Counted from the first letter of the stretch, positions 7,239 to 13,841 are shown. The stretch: DNA of 15,300 nucleotides from Gemmatimonadota bacterium (GCA_012027055.1 VEPF01000115.1:14477-29776), one strand, 5' to 3'. Notes: generated by a model not told the origin, from the sequence alone. Program-made: numbers and translations.

Positions 7239-8234
7239 TCAGAACACGGTCAGGTTGATGTACTTGCGCGGATGCTCGCGGATGTCCTTGAGCAGCGCCT
7301 GCAGCTGCACCGACCCTTCCGCCAGCGAGTAGTAGAGCGCGGTGTCCCGGAGCAGCATTCCGAGCGAGCCCTCGCCCCGCTCGAGCGACGTCGCGATGGT
7401 GCCCATGCGCCGCAGCGTGGTGTCCGCGCCCAGGGCCATGCGGCGCAGCGCCCGCGATGCCGCCATCAGCTCGGTGGTCAGCGAGTCCACCCGCACCGAG
7501 CTGCGCTGCACGTTGTCCACGATCCCGGTCAGCTTCCCGCCCCCGATCGCGGCTTCCACCTCGGTGAAGGCGCGGTCCAGGGTTTCCGCGGCCTGCCCGG
7601 CGGCCTGGGAGGTACGGGTCAGGTCGGCGGCCACGGAATCGAAGGCGCTCTGCTGCTTGCCGACCAGTCCGGTGAGCTGCTCGCTCACCTGCTGGATGTT
7701 CTCGATGGCCAGCCGGATGTTCTTGGCCGTCTCGGTGGTGAACGCTTCCTGGAAGCGGTCCGACAGGATCGCGAGGTCGTGCGCGATCTGGTCCGCCACC
7801 GCGGTGATCCGGGACAGCTCGGGCAGGCTGTAACCCGGCAGCACGCCGGCACCGACGGGCTGCGCGTAGTCGTAGGACTCGAAGTCCGGGTCGGCCTTCC
7901 CGCCAATCTCGGCCTGCCAGTCGCCGAACAGGGATTCGGGCGAGAGTACGACCACGGCCTCGGGCGGCAGCTGGACATCGCTCCGGATGCTCATGGTCAC
8001 AAGCACGCCGTCCCCCGTGGAGTCCAGGGCGATCTTCTCCACTCGCCCGATCGGCACGCCCCGCAGCTTCACGACGCCGCCCTCCAGCAGCTGGCCCACC
8101 CGGTCGAAGCGCGCCACCAGATCGGTCCGCTCGCGCCCGGGCTTGACTCCCTTGAGCCAGATCGTGCCGAAGACCACCACCATCACTCCGACGATCACCA
8201 CCAGGCCGACCAGCACTTCGTTCGACCGTTTCAT
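7239..8234 (-). CDS. mlaD: MlaD/MCE-domain lipid transport protein
   Basis: A 331-residue periplasmic-facing lipid-binding protein of the Mla ABC system, which shuttles phospholipid between inner and outer membranes. A single N-terminal anchor helix spans about 7-28, the MCE domain about 36-115 (DLVARFDRVGQLLEGGVVKLRGVP... region), and then a long helical, probably coiled-coil segment runs to about 310. This long tail makes it larger than E. coli MlaD (about 183 residues) and more like MCE proteins of other phyla; such helices can form a tunnel or needle. The C-terminus KYINLTVF is a motif common in these proteins. The ATG overlaps the mlaF stop by 4 nt, with a strong AGGAGGTG ribosome site at 8244-8237. 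Confidence 0.92.
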   Translation of the reverse strand: MKRSNEVLVGLVVIVGVMVVVFGTIWLKGVKPGRERTDLVARFDRVGQLLEGGVVKLRGVPIGRVEKIALDSTGDGVLVTMSIRSDVQLPPEAVVVLSPESLFGDWQAEIGGKADPDFESYDYAQPVGAGVLPGYSLPELSRITAVADQIAHDLAILSDRFQEAFTTETAKNIRLAIENIQQVSEQLTGLVGKQQSAFDSVAADLTRTSQAAGQAAETLDRAFTEVEAAIGGGKLTGIVDNVQRSSVRVDSLTTELMAASRALRRMALGADTTLRRMGTIATSLERGEGSLGMLLRDTALYYSLAEGSVQLQALLKDIREHPRKYINLTVF

Positions 8235-8980
8235 GCCACCTCCTGGGCCAGCTCCGGCCGACCTTCGATGAAACCCCGCACCACGGGGTCAGCGCTCTGC
8301 TGGATCTCCGCCGGCGTCCCCACGAAGCGGATCCTGCCCTGGTCCAGCATGGCAATGCGCGTGGCAATGCGGTAAGCGCTCTTCATGTCGTGCGTGACCA
8401 CCAGGCTCGTGACGCCGAGCTCGCGCGCCAGCTTCAGGATGAGCCGGTCGATGACCGCAGTGGTGACCGGGTCCAGGCCGGTGGTCGGCTCGTCGTAGAG
8501 CAGGTAGCGCGGCCGGGTGGCGATGGCCCGGGCGAGCCCCACCCGCTTGCGCTGGCCGCCCGAGATCTGGCCCGGGAAACGCTCCTCGAAACCCTCCAGC
8601 TCCACCAGCCGGAGCGACTCACCCACCCGGGTCGCGATCGCGGCCTCGTTCATGGAACCCTGCCGCCGCAGTCCCAAGGCCACGTTGTCGAACACGGAGA
8701 GCGAGTCGAACAGCGCCGCGAACTGGAACACGTAGCCGATCCGCCGGCGCAGCTCCAGCAGCTGCTCGCGCGGCAGCAGCCCGACGTCCTGGCCATCCAC
8801 CAGCACGGTACCGGCATCGGGCTCCAGCAGCCGGACGATGCTCTTGAGCAGCACGCTCTTGCCCACCCCGGAGTAGCCGATCACGGCCAGGGTCTCGCCC
8901 TCCTCCACGGTGAGCGTGACATCCTCCAGGATGACGCGCGGCCCGAAAGCCTTGCGGATGCCCCGCAGCTCGATGCTCAC
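8231..8980 (-). CDS. mlaF: Mla ABC transporter ATP-binding protein
   Basis: A 249-residue ATPase. Walker A GYSGVGKS is at 35-42, Q-loop Q86, signature ISGGQRKR at 139-146, Walker B YLLYDEP with D163-E164, and switch H197. The GYSGVGKS and DPVTT segments, and the C-terminal region ending in PVVRGFIEGRPEL, are typical of MlaF/MkL-type ATPases that power MCE lipid transport. The start is the GTG at 8980, which overlaps the mlaE stop (GTGA) and directly precedes SIELRGIRKAFG; upstream codons in this frame lie inside mlaE. It pairs with mlaE as permease and mlaD as substrate-binding protein. Cytosolic face of the inner membrane. Confidence 0.94.
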   Translation of the reverse strand: MSIELRGIRKAFGPRVILEDVTLTVEEGETLAVIGYSGVGKSVLLKSIVRLLEPDAGTVLVDGQDVGLLPREQLLELRRRIGYVFQFAALFDSLSVFDNVALGLRRQGSMNEAAIATRVGESLRLVELEGFEERFPGQISGGQRKRVGLARAIATRPRYLLYDEPTTGLDPVTTAVIDRLILKLARELGVTSLVVTHDMKSAYRIATRIAMLDQGRIRFVGTPAEIQQSADPVVRGFIEGRPELAQEVA

Positions 8981-9759
8981 AGCAGCGCCACCGCCCAGAA
9001 GGCGTCCAGTACCAGGATCAGCATGCTGCTCACCACCACGGCCTGCGTGGTCGACCGGCCCACCGCCTCCGCGCCGCCGGCCGTGTGGAAGCCGAAGTGG
9101 GTGCCCACGGCGGTGACCGCGAAGCCGAAGCTGGCGGCCTTGACCAGCGAGTACTGCACGTCGAACGGCAGGAAGAACAGGCGCAGGCCGCGCACGAACT
9201 CCGGCGTGGACATGTCGAGCAGGTTCAGTGCCGTGACCCAGCCCGCGGCCACACCCACGGCGTCCGCGCACGCCACCACCACCGGGAACATCAGCACCCC
9301 GGCGACCACGCGCGGGATCACCAGGTAGGAGACCGGGTCGTAGCCCAGGGTCTCGAGCGCGTCGATCTGCTCGGTGACCCGCATGGTGCCGAGCTCGGCG
9401 GCGATGTTGGCGCCGACCCGCCCGGCCAGCGCCAGCCCGGTGAGCACGGGCCCCAGCTCCAGGATCACGGTCTTGCCCACCAGCGTGCCCACGAAGTACT
9501 CCGGGACCGTGCCGGTGAAGGTGTAGGAGGCCTGGAGCGAAAGGACGATCCCGGTGAACGCGGCAATGAAGAGCGCGATGGGCAGCGAGGCCACGCCGAG
9601 GCGCGCCATCTGCACGACGAGCATCCGCCCCCACGTGGCCACGTCGGCCACGGCGCGCCCGGCGCGCGCGCCGAAGACGCCGAACCGACCGAAGGCTGCG
9701 GCGGTCTCGACCGCGGAGCGTCCGACCCAGGCGAAGGGGGCGGTCCAGGTGCGCTGCAT
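8977..9759 (-). CDS. mlaE: Mla ABC transporter permease
   Basis: A 260-residue inner-membrane permease. The family-defining block ELGPVLTGLALAGRVGANIA with AELGTMRVTEQIDALETLG spans 101-139. Hydrophobic segments lie at about 55-77, 92-115, 145-175, 205-222 and 238-260, and an N-terminal amphipathic interface helix at about 10-40 is typical. It forms the membrane channel of the MlaFED complex. The ATG at 9759 has no Shine-Dalgarno; a -10-like TATCTT ends 6 nt upstream, so the transcript may begin at the ATG itself. It is the first gene of the long minus-strand operon, after a hairpin that probably ends mqnA transcription. No mlaB (STAS) or mlaC gene is adjacent. Confidence 0.94.
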   Translation of the reverse strand: MQRTWTAPFAWVGRSAVETAAAFGRFGVFGARAGRAVADVATWGRMLVVQMARLGVASLPIALFIAAFTGIVLSLQASYTFTGTVPEYFVGTLVGKTVILELGPVLTGLALAGRVGANIAAELGTMRVTEQIDALETLGYDPVSYLVIPRVVAGVLMFPVVVACADAVGVAAGWVTALNLLDMSTPEFVRGLRLFFLPFDVQYSLVKAASFGFAVTAVGTHFGFHTAGGAEAVGRSTTQAVVVSSMLILVLDAFWAVALL

Positions 9760-9765
9760 TGGCCC

Positions 9766-9795
9766 AAGATAAGACCGGGTGAAAGGCCCGGTCCA
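9766..9795 (-). promoter_or_regulatory. Candidate promoter for the mlaE operon (possibly leaderless)
   Basis: On the minus strand, TGGACC (9795-9790) and TATCTT (9771-9766) are separated by 18 nt. The -10 ends 6 nt before the mlaE ATG, so the predicted start of transcription falls at or next to the first codon. There is no Shine-Dalgarno in the gap. It overlaps the hairpin at 9773-9793. Confidence 0.45.
9773..9793 (-). terminator. Hairpin after mqnA, probable terminator
   Basis: GACCGGG and CCCGGTC form a 7-bp stem around a 7-nt loop. Read on the minus strand it is followed by TTATCTT, a short U-rich run, as expected for an intrinsic terminator 30 nt after the mqnA stop. Confidence 0.55.
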
Positions 9796-9822
9796 CCCTC
9801 GGGCGGTCCGGCCCCGCCGGCT

Positions 9823-10635
9823 TCAGGCGAGCAGCACGATCTCCGGCTCCGGCACGGGCGGCGCTTCGCCGAGCTCAGCCGCCAGGTCGAGGAACCGGCG
9901 CAGCCCGGCGAGAACGTCGTCTGCGAGGTCGTAGACGAGCGAGTCCCAGTAGCGGCGCAGCCGGTGCGGGGCCAGCCCGAAGGTGGGCCCGTAGGCCAGG
10001 GCGAGCTCGGCTTCGCGGGCGCGGAACCAGCGGCGCGATGCGGCCAGCAGCGTGGCCAGCCGCCGCAGCTCCGCGGCCGGCAGATCGCGCCGCACCTGCC
10101 AGAGCGCGAACGCGAACGGCAGGCCGGTCCAGGACCACCATTCCGCTCCGAGATCGAGCAGCGCGCGGCCCGGACCGGGCACCCGGCGGAGGGCGACATC
10201 GCCGATCCACAGCGCGGCCGCGGCGCCGCTCCGGAACGGATCCTCATCCGTCTGCCCGAAGGTCACGTACCGGGGCCGCACCTGCCAGTGCCGCTCCAGC
10301 AGGATGCGAAGCAGCACGATGGAAGTGGCCGAGGCGGTCGGCAGCGCGACCGTGGCGCCAGCCAGCTCGGCCGGCGGCCGGTCGCACTCGAAGAGGATGC
10401 TCTGCACCGCGCCCCGGCTGGCGATGGTGAGCGGCAGCAGGCGGTACTCCGCGGCGTGGCGCGCGTACTCGATGCTCGAGCAGGGCGCGGCGTCGATGCG
10501 GCCCTCCGCGAGCGCCTGATTGAGCGCGGTCGGGACCCCGCGCAGCACCATCAGGTCGGGCGGCGCCTCCGGGCCGAGCAGCTGCGCGTGGACCGGAATG
10601 CAGTTGCTGTAATCGATGTGCCCCAGCCGGATCAT
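9823..10635 (-). CDS. mqnA: Chorismate dehydratase MqnA (futalosine menaquinone pathway)
   Basis: A 270-residue protein of the MqnA/MqnD periplasmic-binding-like fold. MqnA converts chorismate to 3-enolpyruvyl-benzoate, the first step of the futalosine route to menaquinone. Evidence is the N-terminal RLGHIDYSNCIPV (MqnA style, unlike the PCPNDTF of MqnD), GVPTALNQALAEGRIDAAPCSSIEY at 33-57, and the later ALWIGDVALR and W-S-W-T-GLPFAFALW segments (about 141-183). Length is normal. ATG at 10635 is 23 nt after the stop of the upstream hypothetical gene, so the two are probably co-transcribed; a small 6-bp hairpin (10643-10657) lies in the gap. Other pathway genes (mqnB, C, D, E) are not in the window. 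Confidence 0.85.
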   Translation of the reverse strand: MIRLGHIDYSNCIPVHAQLLGPEAPPDLMVLRGVPTALNQALAEGRIDAAPCSSIEYARHAAEYRLLPLTIASRGAVQSILFECDRPPAELAGATVALPTASATSIVLLRILLERHWQVRPRYVTFGQTDEDPFRSGAAAALWIGDVALRRVPGPGRALLDLGAEWWSWTGLPFAFALWQVRRDLPAAELRRLATLLAASRRWFRAREAELALAYGPTFGLAPHRLRRYWDSLVYDLADDVLAGLRRFLDLAAELGEAPPVPEPEIVLLA

Positions 10636-10658
10636 GGCGACGGCCCGCGGCGCGGGCG

Positions 10659-11024
10659 CTAGCGGCGGGGACGGCGCGCGCGCCGGGCGTTCCGGTCGTC
10701 GATCGATAACACCAGCCGGGCCGCGGACGGGCTCGCCCCCGGCACGGCCGCCTCGATAATGACGCGCGTCACCACGCCCTGCGGATCATCCAGCTCGATG
10801 GCGAAGTCCAGCTTCTGCTCCGGGCTGGACACCCGGGTGCGCACGCGGCTGCCCGGGGCCTGCTCCGCCCGCGTCTGGTTGCGGAACAGCGTCTTCGTGG
10901 ACTGGCGCCCGCTCTCCAGGTCGCGCGTCACCTTGATCTGCTTCAGCCAGTCGGGCTGATAGCTGATGTCGTAGAGCCTGCCGCGTTGATCCTCACCGCG
11001 CGCATCGCGGTTGTGCCGTGCCAT
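10659..11024 (-). CDS. Small hypothetical protein upstream of mqnA
   Basis: A 121-residue soluble protein that I do not recognise beyond a vague resemblance to lineage-specific conserved proteins. The first 16 residues and the last 10 (DRNARRARRPRR end) are strongly charged and basic, flanking a likely beta-rich core at 17-108 (LYDISYQPDWLKQIKV, then strands near 71-78 and 85-93, then LVLSIDD). Start ATG at 11024 is supported by GAGGAAGG 4 nt upstream. A perfect -35 (TTGACA) sits about 60 nt upstream. The basic tail could bind nucleic acid or membrane phosphate, but nothing proves it. It probably leads a two-gene unit with mqnA. Confidence 0.75.
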   Translation of the reverse strand: MARHNRDARGEDQRGRLYDISYQPDWLKQIKVTRDLESGRQSTKTLFRNQTRAEQAPGSRVRTRVSSPEQKLDFAIELDDPQGVVTRVIIEAAVPGASPSAARLVLSIDDRNARRARRPRR

Positions 11025-11057
11025 TGCGCCTTCCTCACAGGGTGTGGGGCGAGGGAA

Positions 11058-11085
11058 AGTGTTCCGGCCGCGGATGGACTGTCAA
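11058..11085 (-). promoter_or_regulatory. Candidate promoter for the 10659-11024 gene
   Basis: Perfect -35 TTGACA at 11085-11080 on the minus strand; a weak -10 AACACT at 11063-11058 after 16 nt. The predicted leader is about 30 nt and carries the GAGGAAGG ribosome site. Confidence 0.45.
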
Positions 11086-11182
11086 GCAATCCCGTTGCCG
11101 CACCCGGCGCACCTGCCGGTGCCGGTGGCAGCGCGGCCCCGAACGCGCGCCTCCAGTACTTGCGTTTCCGTGACCGTCGCTA

Positions 11183-11211
11183 TTGACCCGGATCGGCACC
11201 CGTGCTAAACT
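11183..11211 (+). promoter_or_regulatory. Candidate promoter for rho
   Basis: TTGACC (11183-11188), 17-nt spacer, TAAACT (11206-11211). Good sigma-70-type geometry, giving a predicted start near 11218 and a leader of about 155 nt before the rho GTG. Confidence 0.65.
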
Positions 11212-11374
11212 GCCCTCGTTCAGCCTCGTACAAGCAGACCTCCCGCAGTACAAGGAGGCGCGGACCGCGCGCCGACTGCTCCCGGTCGAATCACTTGGCA
11301 TGGAACCAGAGCGGTGACGCTCACTGACGGTCCGTAGCGACACACACACCACACCCCTCCGGAACGGTACATCC

Positions 11375-12625
11375 GTGGACATCGCCGAGCTGAAGAGCAA
11401 ATCCATAGCCGAGCTGCACAGCATGGCTGAGGAGCTCAACATCTCCAACTACAGCGGTCTTCGTAAGCAGGACCTGATCTTCCGCATCGAGCAGAACCTG
11501 CTCGACAGCGACGTGGTCCTGCGCGGCGAAGGCGTGCTCGAGATCCTGCCCGAAGGCTACGGGTTCCTGCGCTCGCAGGACTGGAACTACCTGTACGGCC
11601 CCGACGACATCTACGTGAGCCCGTCGCAGATCAAGCGCTTCGATCTGCGCACGGGCGACACGGTGATGGGTCAGGTGCGGCCGCCCAAGGAAGGCGAGCG
11701 CTACCTGGCGCTGTTGAAGGTGGAGCAGGTGAACATGGACGATCCGGACAAGGCCAAACACCGGATCGCTTTCGACAATCTGCGGCCGCGCTATCCCGAG
11801 TCGCGCATCCGGCTGGAGCCATCGTCGGCGGACATGTCGATGCGGCTGATGGATCTGATGGTGCCGATCGGGAAAGGGCAGCGCGGCCTGATCGTGTCGC
11901 CACCCAAGGCGGGCAAGACCATCCTGATGCAGAAGACCGCCAACGCGATCATCGAGAATCACCCCGACACGCACGTGATCGTCCTGCTCATCGACGAGCG
12001 CCCCGAAGAAGTGACCGACATGGAGGAGCACGTCCCCGCGGAAGTGATTTCCTCCACGTTCGACGAGCCCGCCGACCGGCACACGCAGGTGGCGGAGATG
12101 GTGATCGAGAAGGCGAAGCGGCTGGTGGAGCACGGGCGCGACGTGGTGATCCTGCTGGACTCGATCACCCGCCTGGCCCGGGCCTACAACGTGACCGTGC
12201 CGCACTCCGGGAAGATCCTGTCGGGCGGCGTGGATGCGCACGCGCTGCACAAGCCCAAGCGCTTCTTCGGTGCGGCCCGCAACATCGAGGGCGGCGGCTC
12301 GCTGACCATCATCGCGACCGCGCTGATCGAGACCGGGTCGCGCATGGACGAGGTGATCTTCGAGGAGTTCAAGGGCACCGGCAACATGGAGATCGTGCTC
12401 GACCGGCACATCGCCGACAAACGCATCTTCCCGGCCGTGGACATCAACCGGTCCGGCACCCGCAAGGAAGAGCTGCTGATGGACGAGGTCGAGCTGAACC
12501 GGGTGTACCTGCTGCGCAATTTCCTGGCGGACATGCCGCCGGCGGAAGCGCTCGAGTTCCTGCTCGACCGCATGCGCCGGACCAAGACCAACAAGGAGTT
12601 CCTCGACAGCATGGCGCGCGGCTAG
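11375..12625 (+). CDS. rho: Transcription termination factor Rho
   Basis: A 416-residue hexameric RNA helicase that ends transcription, close to the E. coli length of 419. The Rho N-terminal helical domain is at about 1-45, the cold-shock-like primary RNA site at about 50-118 with GYGFLR at 61-66, Walker A SPPKAGKT at 175-182, catalytic E211 in DERPEEVTDM, Walker B ending at D262 in VILLDSITRLARAYN, the secondary-site Q/R loops around SGKILSGGVD (278-287), and the arginine finger R363 in SGTRKEELL. No insertion in the N-terminal domain, unlike some high-GC Rho proteins. The start is a GTG at 11375 with only GGAA 10 nt upstream. Monocistronic, with its own promoter and a long leader that may serve autoregulation. 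Confidence 0.98.
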   Translation: MDIAELKSKSIAELHSMAEELNISNYSGLRKQDLIFRIEQNLLDSDVVLRGEGVLEILPEGYGFLRSQDWNYLYGPDDIYVSPSQIKRFDLRTGDTVMGQVRPPKEGERYLALLKVEQVNMDDPDKAKHRIAFDNLRPRYPESRIRLEPSSADMSMRLMDLMVPIGKGQRGLIVSPPKAGKTILMQKTANAIIENHPDTHVIVLLIDERPEEVTDMEEHVPAEVISSTFDEPADRHTQVAEMVIEKAKRLVEHGRDVVILLDSITRLARAYNVTVPHSGKILSGGVDAHALHKPKRFFGAARNIEGGGSLTIIATALIETGSRMDEVIFEEFKGTGNMEIVLDRHIADKRIFPAVDINRSGTRKEELLMDEVELNRVYLLRNFLADMPPAEALEFLLDRMRRTKTNKEFLDSMARG

Positions 12626-12642
12626 GCCGCGTATCCGCGCGT

Positions 12643-12703
12643 GGCGGAGCCCTCCGCCGTCCGGCCAGGCCTCCCCGGCAGGGTCGTAACGGCGGGGGGC
12701 TTT
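12643..12703 (+). terminator. Hairpins after rho, probable terminator region
   Basis: A first hairpin GGCGGA-GCCC-TCCGCC lies at 12643-12658. A second possible stem pairs GCCTCCC (12669-12675) with GGGGGGC (12694-12700), with one U-G pair, followed by TTTG. The opposing gene stops at 12711, so the region lies between convergent genes and may act for both. Confidence 0.45.
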
Positions 12704-12710
12704 GCCGCGT

Positions 12711-13148
12711 TCAGAGGCTGAGCTTGCGCCCGACCAGCAGGTCGATGGTGGCCTGCTGGGCGGGTGCGGGCGCAGCGGGGGCGAGCGCAACCAGCACTCC
12801 GACGGCGGGGTCATCGGGCAGGAACAGCACGAGCTGGCCCGGTGCCGGGGCCTGGTAGGGGCTGGCCAGGCCCGTGCCGTCGATCGCGACCAGGCGGCCG
12901 GGCGAGGTGAGCTCGCCCAGGAAGCGGGCGTAGTCCACCCAGGCCGGCAGTGGCTCGCCGGTCCCGGCCAGGGCGGGCAGCACGGTCTGCTCGTAGTGGG
13001 CCAGCGCGCGCTCGAATGCTCCCGGGTGACCCTCCTTCAGCTCCCGGAGCCGGTCCCGGAGGGGGGGACGGGGGTCGGCGCAGGTGGCGGCAGCGGCCGC
13101 GGCGGCCAGGCGCGTTTCGGCGCGCGTGCGGAACTCGGTGCTGGACAT
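12711..13148 (-). CDS. Hypothetical protein, Ala-rich, convergent to rho
   Basis: A 145-residue soluble protein I cannot assign. The N-terminal 25 residues contain an alanine run (AAAAAAA at 15-21) and are followed by a helical part at about 30-60 (RDRLRELKEGHPGAFERALAHY), then a possible small alpha/beta region with YARFLGELTSPGRLVAIDGTG (73-93) and LVLFLPDDPAVGVLVAL (106-122), ending in a helix with IDLLVGRKL. No catalytic motif, signal peptide or convincing membrane span. The ATG at 13148 has no Shine-Dalgarno; a promoter-like pair places the transcript start at or next to it. Codon use and GC-rich third positions match a real gene. It may be lineage-specific. Confidence 0.7.
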   Translation of the reverse strand: MSSTEFRTRAETRLAAAAAAATCADPRPPLRDRLRELKEGHPGAFERALAHYEQTVLPALAGTGEPLPAWVDYARFLGELTSPGRLVAIDGTGLASPYQAPAPGQLVLFLPDDPAVGVLVALAPAAPAPAQQATIDLLVGRKLSL

Positions 13149-13153
13149 ACCCG

Positions 13154-13182
13154 AGGATGCCCGGGCGTGCCCGGTGCGTCAA
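13154..13182 (-). promoter_or_regulatory. Candidate promoter for the 12711-13148 gene (possibly leaderless)
   Basis: Minus-strand TTGACG (13182-13177), 17 nt, then CATCCT (13159-13154), which ends 5 nt before the ATG. No Shine-Dalgarno fits in the gap. Its -35 lies back to back with that of the divergent phosphoribosyltransferase promoter. Confidence 0.4.
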
Positions 13183-13199
13183 GCACCGCCCGGGACAGG

Positions 13200-13229
13200 T
13201 TGAAACCCCGGCCCGGGGCAGGCTATGTT
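13200..13229 (+). promoter_or_regulatory. Candidate promoter for the phosphoribosyltransferase gene
   Basis: TTGAAA (13200-13205), 18-nt spacer holding the palindrome CCCCGGCCCGGGG, then TATGTT (13224-13229). Predicted leader of about 27 nt including the GGAAGGTGAG ribosome site ending at 13260. Confidence 0.5.
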
Positions 13230-13262
13230 GGTGTTCCCCCCAACCAGCGCGGAAGGTGAGCC

Positions 13263-13802
13263 ATGCCCATCCCCAGCCCGGTGAAGCGTGCCCGGGGCAT
13301 GCCGCAAACGGAGATGCTGGAGCTCTCCTGGGAGTTCTTCGGCGAGCTGTGCCGGGTGCTGGCCATGAAGGTCGCAGCCAGCGGCTTCCGCCCCGACCTG
13401 GTGGTGGGCATCGCCAAGGCGGGCGTGATTCCGGGCGCGGTGGTGGCTTCCATCCTCCGCTGCGACTTCTACTCGCTCAAGATCTCCCGCGACCTGGCCG
13501 GCGAGAAGCAGCGCGCCCGGCCCAAGATCCTGTCCGCCGCGCCCAAGGAGGCGCAGGACCGGCGGGTGCTGATCGTGGACGAGATCTGCACTTCGGGCGA
13601 GACGCTGCGGATCGCGACCAACGCCCTGCGCCAGGTGAAACCGCTCGAGTTGCATACCGCCACCAGCCTGATCAAGCAGGGCGGCTTCCGGCCGGACTTC
13701 TTCGCGCTCGAGACGGATGCGATGGTGGTGTTCCCGTGGGACCGGCACATCGTGAGCGAAACCGGCCAGATCATCGCCAATCCGCTGTACGGCAGTCTCT
13801 GA
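13263..13802 (+). CDS. Phosphoribosyltransferase family protein (COG2236/hypoxanthine-xanthine type)
   Basis: A 179-residue type I phosphoribosyltransferase-fold protein. The PRPP-binding motif is VLIVDEICTSGET at 102-114 (hydrophobics, D106-E107, then T110-S-G-E-T). An upstream DLVVGIAKAGVIPGAVVA at 45-62 gives the usual first strand and loop, and the C-terminal VVFPWDRH (155-162) resembles the purine-salvage subgroup. It would join a base, probably a purine, to PRPP; the base cannot be told from sequence. A regulatory PRTase without catalysis is the alternative. The ATG at 13263 is preceded by GGAAGGTGAG two bases upstream, a strong ribosome site. Cytosolic; probably a single-gene unit, with a hairpin following. 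Confidence 0.88.
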   Translation: MPIPSPVKRARGMPQTEMLELSWEFFGELCRVLAMKVAASGFRPDLVVGIAKAGVIPGAVVASILRCDFYSLKISRDLAGEKQRARPKILSAAPKEAQDRRVLIVDEICTSGETLRIATNALRQVKPLELHTATSLIKQGGFRPDFFALETDAMVVFPWDRHIVSETGQIIANPLYGSL

Positions 13803-13816
13803 AGCAGGGCGGCCCC

Positions 13817-13841
13817 GCCGCGCCCGGCGAGCGGGCGCGGC
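13817..13841 (+). terminator. Hairpin after the phosphoribosyltransferase gene
   Basis: GCCGCGCCCG and CGGGCGCGGC form a perfect 10-bp stem around a GCGAG loop, 14 nt after the stop. No T-tract follows, so it may only stabilise the 3' end or work with Rho. Confidence 0.4.

Larger units (their letters stand above)
11025..11374. other. Divergent intergenic region: promoters and the rho leader
   Basis: 350 bases between the minus-strand hypothetical gene and rho. It holds a promoter candidate on each strand (11058-11085 minus, 11183-11211 plus). The rho leader of about 155 nt contains a 20-nt-spaced direct repeat (GTACAAGCAG at 11228, GTACAAGGAG at 11248), a CCTCC/GGAGG pair (11239-11243 with 11254-11258), and a 21-nt G-free, C-rich run at 11340-11360. 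No RNA gene is recognisable. Confidence 0.7.

Noticed and set aside
6720..8375. 551-codon plus-strand open frame across lysC and mlaD
   Set aside because: It spans two real minus-strand genes and their junction, and reads as Ser/Arg/Ala-rich antisense sequence with no motif.
9085..10662. 525-codon plus-strand open frame opposite mlaE and mqnA
   Set aside because: Antisense of two recognised genes and the terminator between them.
11300..11317. Five-codon upstream frame (MEPER) in the rho leader
   Set aside because: No ribosome-binding site at suitable distance and no attenuator-like structure tied to it; such short frames arise by chance.
11321..12814. 497-codon minus-strand open frame opposite rho
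   Set aside because: His/Arg/Val-rich mirror of rho codons; rho is unambiguous on the plus strand.
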